DNA from: Stenopsyche tienmushanensis
Lineage: Eukaryota; Arthropoda; Insecta; Trichoptera; Stenopsychidae
Length of the DNA: 64,000 nt
Assembly: GCA_008973525.1 (NCBI GenBank)
Contig: WACJ01000525.1
Location: 682,001-746,000, forward strand
Direction: 5' to 3'
The notes below the pieces were generated by a model. The model ran no database searches. It was given only the letters and a program-made list of their open reading frames with translations, and was not told the DNA's origin. Both the position numbers and the translations under genes were made by a program. Shown here one piece after another: positions 22,806-34,000 of the stretch. Numbering within the stretch: the first letter of the stretch is position 1; each line of letters opens with the position of its first letter.

Positions 22806-25800
22806 ATGGGTCGACGATCAATTAATACCACTAAAAGTGGTAAATATATGAACCCAACTGACCAAGCAAGTAAGTGAAGCGTACTTTAACCTATAGCTTG
22901 ACATATAATTGTATGTTTTTTATGTGCATTTTAATAAAGTTGCATACAGTTTGTTTATTATCAGTTTTCCTATGCATTTTAATTTATGTTTTTAATCCAT
23001 CAACGCAGGAAAAGAGGCCAGAAAAAAAGAGCTGAAGAAAAACAAACGGCAGCGTCAAATGGTTCGTGCTGCTGTTCTAAAAATGAAAGATCCCATTCAA
23101 ATTCTAGAAGAATTGGAAAAAATTGATGAAATGGGTAAATTTACTATATATTTTATACATATTCTATATTATTTATATCGTATAAGAACGAATTTGTGAA
23201 CTCTAAATAATTGTTAATGAATAATGAATGAACTTAAATGCTTATTGTCTTTTAATAGAATATAATGTCCTTCAACCCTCACCGTTGAATGAAAAGGTAT
23301 TAAAAGAGAAGAGAAAAAAATTGAAAGAAACCCTCGACCGTGTGCTCAAAATGTATGTAAGTATAAAAATATGACGGCAAGGTTTATAAAAATTACATCC
23401 AATGCACAGTTTCAAATTAATGCATCACATATCAACTTTGGTTCATTAAATTTATTTTGTTTAGGATAAAGACGAACCTGAGAGATGGGCAGAACTAAAA
23501 CGTCAAGAGGCAGAGTATGAAAGAAGAAGAGCAACTCTTGCGGCGTATCATGAATCAGTTCGACACGCACAAGCTGTTCAAATTGATGACATACCATTGC
23601 CTACACTCCAGGTTACTGATTATTCTTAACGAAGCATTTATTTTAAGCAATAAATTGTTTTAATATCAAAATAATAAAATTCATGTTTTATTCATTAGGT
23701 CCCGGACAATTTAATATATGGAAATATGCCATCGCAAATTCCATTACCGCTTGATATGACTCCAGCGATACCGATGCCACCACCAAAACCTATCAGTATT
23801 CTTAAGAAAGACACAATGTATAAGGTTGTAAGATCGTTTTTTTCTCTTTTAATACATAGCTTAACCTTTCCCTTACTGTGCTAAAAGCACCCGTGAGCTA
23901 CTGTGATGGTGATTTGGTACATAATATGAAAAAATGATTTTAAAACCGGAAAAAATTGAATATTTATAACTATTGCTTTTATTGACATTGTTGAGGTTTA
24001 AATGTAATAATTTTTGTAATGTTAGCTCTGAAAAGTGTCAAAAAAAACATAGCAAAAAGCCAACAGAAGCATCGCAGAGACCAACTTGCGTACTACTGAA
24101 TGCGAGTCGGGAGTACAAAAAAAAAAAAACCACACGAGTAGATTAGATCGGTGCTTTCCAATCATTTCATCATATTTTTCATTGAATAAAAAGACATTAC
24201 ATATGAATACCACAAATATGTAAAAATATAACGTAACTGATATTACTCGTATTTATTTTATAAACAGCTTTTATCATAGTATATCTTCCAATAAATAAAA
24301 AGTAATCTCTCTTTGTTCGTATGTAATGCGCTGCCATGCCGTTCATCAGATTGCAATAAAACTTCGTCCACTTATTGCTAAGGATTGCACGAGTAACATA
24401 GGCATAGTCTTCTAATATATAAAGATCAATGTTTGTTTGTCCGTATTTAATGCGCTGCCATACCGTTCATCCGATTGCAATAAAACTTTGTCAACTTATT
24501 GTTTACACTTGCGTGAATAACATAGGCATAGTAAAATATTGTTTGTGTACGCGGTTTGTTATGCAAGACGTGGCATTGCAACGCATGCCGGGTAATCACT
24601 AGTAATAATATAAAAAGAAAATTAAAGTAATCAATTCCTTTCTGCTGAGATGCACTAAAACTCTATTATTACAAATTATTTATTTCCGTCACTGCAAATG
24701 AATACTTATATACTATAATAGTTTGATATAATTTGTAATTATATTACGGAGGAATACAAAAATTCTGAACCTCGTATCTATTATATTTCTTATCAATATT
24801 CCCATTATAAGAGTCGATGGGTAGTGAATCAGTAGGGAAAGGTTAATTTATGCTTCAATTCTTTATGAGATCTTAAAAAATCTTATTTATCAAACAGGAA
24901 ATTCCACCTGCACTAGAACCACCAGGTGTTCCTCCCGGACCGCCACCTAATTTAGCCGATTATATGAACGACAATGATGATAATGAAAATAATTTATCAA
25001 AACGTTCTGGACCGAAAATTTTAAGGTTTTCGGATCAATCTGAAAATGATGATAGAAATGTAAGTATAATTTATTTATATCTAATATTTTATTTTAATAT
25101 CCAAAGCATGAATCTATTTTATTGTAATCGTTTCAGAAAATGGATGTAGATATGAATAAAGATAAATCTGGCTCCATGGATCAGGATGATAGAATTCAGG
25201 CTAATCAAAGAATGAATCTACCCATCATGCCAGTGAGTGTAAAACCAACATCATTGCAGCAGAGGATGCTTGCTCTTTCTGGACAGAATATTGACGATTT
25301 CATGAAGGAAATGGAAGAAGTACATAAAAAGCGGGAATTAAATAGAGCAGCCGATCTGAACTCTCGCCTATCTGCTCTCGAGAGACATCACGATGATGAA
25401 TCCAACAGTGACGAAGACGAAGATCGACAAATCGATAAAGACGAACGACTGAATGTGGCACAGCTCATGTGCCCTCCGGGAACGACAGGAATGGACGCAT
25501 CTCACTTGATGCCGGCTAGACCTCCACCGTTGATGGCGACGATGATCAGACCGCCTCCTCTGAGACCTCCCGGTCCACCACCGGGCGCACCGCGCATGGG
25601 ACAACCTCCGATTCGCACCGCTCCTCCTGGACCGCCTCCGGGTCCACCTCCGCGTCCATTGAGACTACCTCCCGGACCTCCACCGGGGCTTCCTCTCCGA
25701 GGAATGGCATTGCCGAGAGCTCTGCCTCATTCTATTCCTCCTCACGGTGTACCGCTACCCTTGCCAGTCCTGTCAGCTGCACCACAACTCATCAACAGAA

Positions 25801-26048
25801 AGGATGGTCCTCAACAGGGTGCCACCATAATGGCCAAGCCGCAGATACGTAATCTTTCTGCCGACGTCACCAGATTTGTACCATCGGCTCTGCGTATTAA
25901 ACGTGACGACATCAAAGGCAAGCAGAGCATGAAAGGTCCAATGATCGACATCAAAAAGACGACGGATATTAGTCAGAAACCTCCCGGAGCTCCTACCAAA
26001 GACGATGCGTACATGCAGTTTATGCAAGAAATGCAAGGACTTTTATAG
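22806..26048 (+). CDS. WBP11: WW domain-binding protein 11 (WBP11)
   Basis: A nuclear, proline-rich, spliceosome-associated protein; the family (also called NpwBP/SIPP1) binds WW domains such as that of PQBP1 and regulates PP1. Exons: 22806-22869, 23009-23134, 23259-23356, 23465-23611, 23699-23827, 24898-25059, 25137-26048; all introns are GT-AG and phases join cleanly to 545 aa. The start MGRRSINTTKSGKYMNPTDQ and the lysine-rich helix after it are the conserved Wbp11 N-terminal domain (about residues 1-80). PPPKPISILKK, an acidic segment, then repeated PGPPPG-type tracts (about residues 390-430) follow, ending MQEMQGLL. The ATG sits in a good context (ACCATGG). Intron 5 is about 1.07 kb because of a TTAA-flanked transposon holding a Helitron-like repeat. 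Antisense frames over the proline tract are shadows. Confidence 0.95.
23861..24846. mobile_element. TTAA-flanked 978-bp element (piggyBac-like) in WBP11 intron 5
   Basis: TTAA at 23861-23864 and 24843-24846 bracket a unit that begins CCTTTCCCTTACTGTG and ends CAGTAGGGAAAGG, giving inverted ends CCTTTCCCT/AGGGAAAGG. This fits piggyBac-type TTAA targeting. The interior has no transposase frame. It carries a Helitron-like copy at 24300-24602, which must be younger. A 111-bp derivative is at 16325-16435 and a right-end segment at 5225-5468. It sits wholly within an intron, so WBP11 coding is untouched. Confidence 0.75.
24300..24602 (+). mobile_element. Helitron-like non-autonomous element, copy 2
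   Basis: Ends with the hairpin GGCAT-TGCAACGC-ATGCC (24572-24589), nine spacer bases, then CTAG at 24599-24602 followed by T. Two diverged internal units (about 24305-24410 and 24411-24535) carry GCGCTGCCAT, CCGTTCATC and GATTGCAATAAAACTT blocks. It lies inside the TTAA-flanked element of WBP11 intron 5. The 5' terminus is uncertain because TCTAATATAT at 24411 also occurs at the same internal junction in other copies. Confidence 0.65.
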
Positions 26049-26212
26049 AACATTGAAGTTTTACGATAATAATTCTTCGTAACTCCCTCAAATTTGTGTC
26101 ATAATGAATCATGAAAAGTATATTCTATTACTATTTCTTCACATTAATTTGTTCTTACCTATATTATAAAATATACTTTCGTTTTAGGTAAAATAATTAT
26201 GTTTGTAATATG

Positions 26213-26218
26213 AATAAA
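26213..26218 (+). terminator. WBP11 polyadenylation signal (AATAAA)
   Basis: The first AATAAA after the WBP11 stop, about 165 bases downstream. Plausible by position; other AATAAA hexamers follow further on, for example near 26600. Confidence 0.4.
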
Positions 26219-27740
26219 TGGTTTAACCAATCATCTTTTTGATTTTGTCATAAAAAGGATGGCCTTATTAATACATTATTGGACATATCTGCTTTATATG
26301 TTATCTTTTCATACCGAAAATGACATAATGAAGACGTGTCCGTCAAAGCGTTAATATAATTTTACTAGCAAATTTTGTCATGTTTTTGCAAAATTCTTTT
26401 TTTTCGTTTGTTTCAATGCTGTTAATTGGATTTAGAAGAATCTTAATCTTAAGCAAAAATGCATAGAGGAAGGAATATACATAAGTTAATGTAAATGATT
26501 CTGTTATGTACATAATTTTTCACTGTCAAATCATGTTTGCCGTTATATTGAACATTGATTTGGATTATTTTTCTGCGGGACAATAACACTTTTGCACATA
26601 GAATAAATATATTTAGTTTTAAATATTAAGGTAAACAAATTGTATTTAAGAAATCATGTAAGAAAAAAAATTCCTTTTCTTAATTTATGTTCAAAAAAGA
26701 AACACCAGCCCAAATATGTACAAAATTCAATCACATTAAACTTATATGATTTTTAATTAATAAAGATGGCACATATATTAATTGAATTCTATTTTTTTTT
26801 TATAAATTTACTCTATAGATTGAATTGATCGAATGCACATTTAATCTAAATTGTTGATAATTGTAAGCTATGGTATGTTACAAGATATTGAAGTATTAAC
26901 TTAATACATATACTATATTATTATATATATATAAATATGCTATAATACTCTTGAGATTTAATCTGGTGATCATTAAATTTCCGTGAAAATAATGTCACAT
27001 ATTACATTTAGAATGCCTTTAGGCCGGCCGTTTTATAAGCACTTTGTGCACTACAGACATATGTTGTATAGACTATTCGTAAAAAAGCATCATACGTAAT
27101 AATACTATATTAAGCAATACATTTTTATCTATAGCATGAAGCGCGAATACAACATAATTCATTTTTTATGTTATGTACATCAACGTCAATACTATTTTCA
27201 TGGCTGAATTTCGCGCGTCAGCGATAATTTTTTCGACGCGAATAATCATAATAGTGCTTTAATCGACCCGATCGTTATGAACGCTTTTATCGTTTTTTTT
27301 TTATTTAAACAATTCATGAGTGTCTCGAAAATAAATCAATTTAAATTACTTGGAGAAATTATAAAAGCTTTTTACATATCAATAAAAAAGCAATCAGTGT
27401 CTAAAAATTTTGATGACGTTTAACGAAACGCATATAATCAATACATTCGCCTATTTAAATTATTGTAGGTTTATTTCGTTTTATTAATTTTTTCAAAGCT
27501 CGCAAAATAAAATCTAATTCTTAGGCATCTCGTTGTATGAACATTTTTAAAAATATTTTTTGATTTTTTTAAAAAAATTATATTAAATATAAACATGGTC
27601 TTAAATGTTGTTTTATTTAGTAGTTCAAACAATTTGGGTTATTTTTAATTTTTGTAAATAAGATTCTTTAGATATGGACGATGGGTCGTTAATGCATTGT
27701 CTATGCGGAGGAGTTCGATTTGAAATTTGAACTTGTAGTT
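26219..27740. other. Intergenic DNA between WBP11 and ADAP
   Basis: AT-rich, with poly-T and AT runs. No gene or repeat boundary identified. Confidence 0.45.
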
Positions 27741-27749
27741 GACGTTGCA

Positions 27750-28000
27750 TAGCATTGGCGGCGCTGACGTCGGCTTGTGACGGGTAGCGGGCGGCGGGCG
27801 GCGGAGGGCAGCAGTGCAGGTGCGGGCGCACGCGCAAACGGTCATGGCTGACCGCAACGAGCGGCTGCTGCAAGGGCTGCTCAAGAGGCCCGGCAATAAC
27901 GTCTGTGCAGATTGTTCCAAACCGAGTGAGTCGACATCTATCTGACGTTCCGCCCTCTGTACTAATACATCGCGATCGCTCCGAGGAGCCCGACACGACT
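27750..28000 (+). promoter_or_regulatory. GC-rich CpG-dense region around the ADAP start
   Basis: A sharp local rise in G+C and CpG (runs of GGCGG, GCGCAC, CGCGC) directly before and across the start codon at 27844, in an otherwise AT-rich window. CpG density stays raised to about 28340 in the first intron. This is the likely core promoter/5' UTR of ADAP. No TATA box is evident. The minus frames at 27625-27996 are antisense shadows of this region. Confidence 0.5.
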
Positions 28001-31000
28001 ATTTTGACAATCGAAATGTTTTCGCCCCCTTCCCGTTCGGTCGCGCTATTTTAATAACAAATAATGAAAGTCGCTTTTAAAAATTGCCCCCCCACCACGT
28101 TTCAATCGAGTGTCACCTCCCCGGACGTTGTCCGAAATGTTGTCAGTTATTTTTCAAAGATCGACACTTAAACTTAGATACTGCGGAGAAGTATTATTTT
28201 GCGCGTTTTGTCATTTTACGCGCCAAAAATCGGGCCGCGTCAATACGAACTGTCATCGGAAAGTTATCTGACGCCGAAGACACGAGGTCGCTCAATAATC
28301 TGCGTCGATCTCAGACTCGCCCGACAGGAAACACCATCTGTGCAGGACAATTTTTAATGTTATCATTTCATGCAGCACCCGTTTAAAAACGAGAAATCCC
28401 TTCAAAAAATGCTATCACAACCCTCGGTTGTCATATCTGTATTTATTTCTAATAATATCTACCGCCTGTCGGTTTCCTGTCAGAATATCAAATTAAAAAT
28501 AATCATTTGTAAACGTGTATTTTAATAATTTCAAATCTCAGAAATCAATCACTCAATTCATATAAAAACATAATGAGTCAGTATATCTAATTCTGAAAAT
28601 TGCCAAAACAATGCCCAATTATATAACTTTTAATTTGCGCAATTGAACTTCTCAATTTATAATCGTCGATAATATTATCTGCACGTAAAAAAATAAAAGC
28701 ACTCGTATTTATTTTTATTGTCCCCCAATCGGTCAGATACGTGGAATATTAACTCGGTCATGAAATTCATTCATGCCAACAGATTAGCTTGAATTTTTTT
28801 TACATACTGCGAATACAAAGGAAACCATTAATTATGGTAAAATCCTTCGCGGAATCGTTTTCGTTATCGCATCCATCCTATGCTTTGCGTCATCGTTTGA
28901 CAAATTCCTAACATAAAAATACATGAAAACATCTTCGTCTCACCTGCGATAAAAATATCTCATCCGACGACATTCACAAAATCAGTGCAATGTAGTTTAA
29001 AAAACACGCCGAAGATAAGAAATAGTATAATGTGATAATATTGCGACCAATACATTATACACATATCTCGACTCAAATAGATTATATAAATGTAAATATA
29101 AACATCTGACATTGAGCACCGAAACAAGTAAAACCTTCGAGAGCGATAAGACCGTATTTACCAGCACCTGTCGATCGTCTTAAAAGAGAACAACGAAGAT
29201 TGCCGTATATGAATAGATGTGTGCATTGGAATTTCATCGAGGACGTCGAGCTTATACCCCGTCTAAATTATGAATTATGAGAGACACCAAATAGAAAATA
29301 TGCCTACTACGAAAATACTTATCACGTAATAACGCGATCTTGTCTCGTAATCATATATTATGCGCGCCTCAAATTCACCGTCGACTAAAAATGCATGGAA
29401 GTCTGACAACATTTAATAAGGCCCATTTTAGTCTTTACAATACAGGTCAATAGTCAAAGGTTATCTCGAGGAAATAAAGATCATGTGAGACTCGTTTATA
29501 AAATCAAAATAGATGAAAAATTTCTGGATACATTTGAACAAATAGTAATCTTATGGAATGTTTGTGATGATGAACGATCGAGAACATTATTGAATTCTTC
29601 AAAATTTGTTAGTTATGGGAACATTAACATTATTAATATAAAATCTATACAACATAGTATAGGAAAAAATAGTTTTTTACGTAACCGCTTAAATGTTGCA
29701 CAGCATCCAATATATTATTCGTCGTGTGTTAACTCTTTGCGCTCGAGGTTCTTTTTTGCTCGGGCAAACCAGCAACTTGTGAGCAGTCAGCCGCTCCCAT
29801 TTATTTAATGAGTTCTTTATAGTTGACTTAAAATATTTTTAGACACAATTCTCATAATTCATTGAAGGATATATGTTAAACATTACGTTTTATATTTTTG
29901 CTTCTTATGGTATTTTATAAAACAATCTCCAAGGCGCACTCTTGTCTTGTCTGGGCAAGTGTTACAGTAGTACACAGTTTGTCGCCTTTGGTCAGGCATG
30001 ATTCGTTGGGAACAAGCCTTGCAATCCCTTTTTTGTCCAATCAAAATAACATGCAGCTTCTCATTTAGTCGGATGCCTTCAGAACTGCTCTGCGAAGTAG
30101 AAGCTGTGCTAGGTTGTCTTTCACCGGATACAAACGGTATTCTTGTGGGGATTTCTTTGGATTCTGTGCATATTTTCCATTATAAAGGTTCAATCTCTTC
30201 TGTGAAATCATTATGGCTTTCAGATTCATTATCCATTATTGGGATTTTTCGTCTTCTTACATCTCTAACGTTGTCACTATCTTCATCATTTTTATCTTAG
30301 TTCCCATGGACAAGCTGGCTATATAGAGATGTAATTTCATTCATTATTATCGAAAAATTGAACTCATCTTTACTAGAAGTAATTTTTTCGTCATGTTCTA
30401 TGCTTATTGGGCTCAGTAACTATGAGAGAAATATTCTGATTGCTAAGAAAGTTGAGCTCGAACTAACATCGAAGACAGAGTCTGACCCGCGGTTGTGAGT
30501 GTTTTTGAGAGAAGACAACTTTGTAGCTATATAATACATTGTGTCACTTGAAACCTCATAACATGATCCACTAAAGGCCAGGAGTATATTCGTGAAGCGA
30601 TATTCGTTAGGCCAAACCTAAATAAATACCATTATCGCACAATTTACCGCATTGATCTAAGTGGTGCCCGAGAGACACCGCTCAATTTGTCGCATCACAT
30701 GCGGTGGTGACTGAGAAGCACCGCTCAAGCGTAAAGGGCTAATTTACACAAATACAATATTAAATTAAGATAGGAAAATTAATGTAGAGATTAAATTTTT
30801 TGTCGATAGTCAAATTATCGACCATTCATCGTTTTTTATCAGTTAGTTGTCAATAAATTCTTGAAATAAAAATCTGTCCTGCGCAAAAAAATTATACATT
30901 TATACGCCATGCTGATCATAATCAATCGCCTATATTTCACGTAATATTTTAAGTGTCATTTATGTTTAAGTAATTTCAATGACATCAGGACAAATACCAT

Positions 31001-34000
31001 GAAGCAATTAGGGTGATATAATGAAATATTCTAAAACCACACTGTGGTTTTATAAATAAGTCCAGTCTATCTTTATCCAGCATTTAATGAATAATCTTTT
31101 TCGCATAATTGTGTTATTACATGTCGATTGTGTATCTCTCAAAGCGGTGAATTCCTATAAATATTTATACTTGATTTGCATCGTTTATAATTAATACGGA
31201 CTTTAACGTGAAAAATTTTATAGTATTTTCCTCGCGCAGATATTATCTTAGTCAACGAGATTATTTAGTTTACTTTCCTCACTTTTTTAATTCATAAATA
31301 AACATTTATAGGACCGAGAGAAGACCGAAAAAGTAAAAAACAATTGCGTCTCTCAAATGTCTCTCTAATTTGTTGTTTTTTAATTCAGATCCAGAATGGG
31401 CTTCCTACAATTTGGGAATATTTGTATGCACACGGTGCGCAGGCGTCCACCGTGGAATGGGTGCCCATATCAGCAAAGTAAAACACTTGAAACTGGACAG
31501 ATGGGAAGATTCGCAACTTGAACGAATGCAAGAAGTGGGGAACAATGCTGCCCGTGCTAAATATGAAGAACGAGTACCGCCATGCTATAGAAGACCTGTT
31601 GAAAATGATCCACAGTAAGCTTAATATATCTTGGACAATAGCATTTACCAAACTTTGAATTATTCGACCATTATTTTGGTTTTCGTTCCAAAAAAAAATT
31701 GTATTTAAAAAATTTCATCATAATTTAGAAAATTATTTCTTCTTCTTTTATTATACTGAGGTCACCTGTATTTTCAATTGAAATGTAAATAACAATGAAT
31801 GCTTATGTCATCCTAAATATTAATTTTAAGTAATGAGCTATGATAAGTAATGAACACTATTTCCTCATTCAAAGTCCTTTTCTTCGTCAACAAAAAGCAA
31901 AAGACAAATTCTTGCTTTTATTGCACTTATTGCTTGATTGAATTGATTCTTATTGAATGAAAATTGATCCCTAATTGTGTATTAATCCTTAGTATCGAAT
32001 AAAATACGTATGATGTAAGACAACTTAAAGTACATAACACTAAGAAGCAAATTGAAAACTGAGAGTCACAGTCTGAATACGTAGCAAATATATAAAAAGA
32101 GATGAGCCAAACAAAATACACAATAATTACGTAAGATTACAAGCTGGAATTTGGGTTGATAACGAAATTATTTGAAGTATTGATTTAACAGGAAAATTAA
32201 CAGGATGAACACAGATTAAAGATTACAGTATCATCAGATGAATACAATCAAACAAATTGATTGATATTGCTCTTTCGCATTAGACATGTATTGAGCCGAA
32301 AAACTGATAATTTTGAACCGTCCCGTTCCATTTTTGTTCTGACCAAAATAACGGTTTTTCCAGTTTTGAATTGCTATTCAAAGCCCTGATATTTACTAAT
32401 ATTACCTTCTCATCTCTAGTTTAGTTATGATATAATCCCCACCACAAAAATGTTGATAATTTGTTCTGTATTAATGCCAATTTAGTGAAATGAGAAGTGT
32501 TATAAAGCGTATAGAACAGTGCATAGGTATTAAAAATAATCGACTCATCAATAAATCAATTGAGTTGGAAAACTGATGATTCACTTATATTTTTGTCTGA
32601 AGAAGCAACATAAATACATATTTTTTTGGCAACTTCACAAATAGAATATTATAATATGTTATTATACTAAGTGCTTTCATAAATTTTTAATTACGCTAAA
32701 ATAAAAGGGGGTATGCAATCGCACTTAGTAATTATTTGAGAGATAAATTGAGAATTCAAATGTTCCTCTTTTCAATATTTCGAGTCTCCTGTTGGACTCA
32801 TGAACGCGAAATAACTGCCGGCGCCTTGGTGATGCTCCTTGTATGCATCCTACGTCCAGTACTGTCAATACGCGATTTTGGGCCATGCATTGCCGCCGCT
32901 TCATTAGAGATTGTTTGCACTTTCAGATATTTTTGCTTGCTTATTGGTGCTTTAATTTTTATATAATTGGTAACCAAACTCTAGGTATGCTAATGCCGTC
33001 TTCCCGTCTGTTAATTGCGTCTATTCTGATGCCGAAGTTTTCCGTGGGATGCGTACCATTTAGTAATAAATGATTTAGGCGTGAGCAACCCGTATACAGC
33101 TATCCATGTAAGAAGCATGCACACATACCCTGTGTGTTCCTGTGCTTAGTTGGTGCTCGCACCAGAAACTGTACACATTTCAATTCAAATAGCATATCAG
33201 TGAGAATCATTAGGACACAACATCTTCCCCTTGAAATTTTTCATTTCAAACTGTAGCTTCGATGATATTATTCATCTTTTTTTTTCACTTAAAACATGGT
33301 ACTGTTGCTACATATCGTGGTGGATTTATATTTCGAAGAAGAATAATAGGCAAGCAAATTTTCAATATTAAAATACACAATTCAAATATCATTTGTATAC
33401 AGAACGATGAACTAACTGAATGAATAACTAAACCTTATAAAATGAAATGATGACGTTTGTGTGATACCGCCTCATGGTATACTCCACCGAAGATCAAACA
33501 CTTGGCAAATACATAACAAATCAACAGTTGTATTACTTTTTTTATCAGACCAATATGCACAAACATAGTGCATACACTAAACGTCTCGCGTAACAAATTG
33601 CATACACAGACAATATTTTTACTATGCCTATATTATTCCCGCAAGTGTAAACAATATGTTGACAAAGTTTTATCGCAATCGGATGAATGGTATGGCAGCG
33701 CAGTAAATACGAACAAACAAAGATTCTAACTCAACTAGTAACTGACTAAGCCAAACTAACTAACTAATAATATTCCACTTGACCCCGAATTTATATTCAT
33801 TCATTCCTCTGCTGAACGAATCTATAACATTACTACCGTGTCATAATGTACTTGACAAGCTTGAATTGAGCATAGCACAAGTAGATGTTATTTAATTATA
33901 TAATTTAAGTTGTTAGTTAAGTGACGCATTACATTTTTACCGAAAATGAGATGTCTTCTTTAGTCATGAATTACAACAAAAATACATTATCTCTTTACGT

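Noticed and set aside
25368..26036. Minus-strand frames of 78 and 87 codons over the last WBP11 exon
   Set aside because: Arginine-rich translation is the reverse reading of the proline-rich coding tract; a shadow.
27625..27996. Two overlapping minus-strand frames over the ADAP start
   Set aside because: They are antisense to the GC-rich first exon of ADAP, where stop codons are rare by composition; no family resemblance.
29485..29808. 107-codon plus frame in ADAP intron 1
   Set aside because: Crosses the TTAA boundary of the piggyBac-like element; AT-driven composition and no motif.
32736..33073. Overlapping plus frames in ADAP intron 2
   Set aside because: Composition is less AT-rich than the surroundings but no conserved motif, and the frames overlap each other in different phases.
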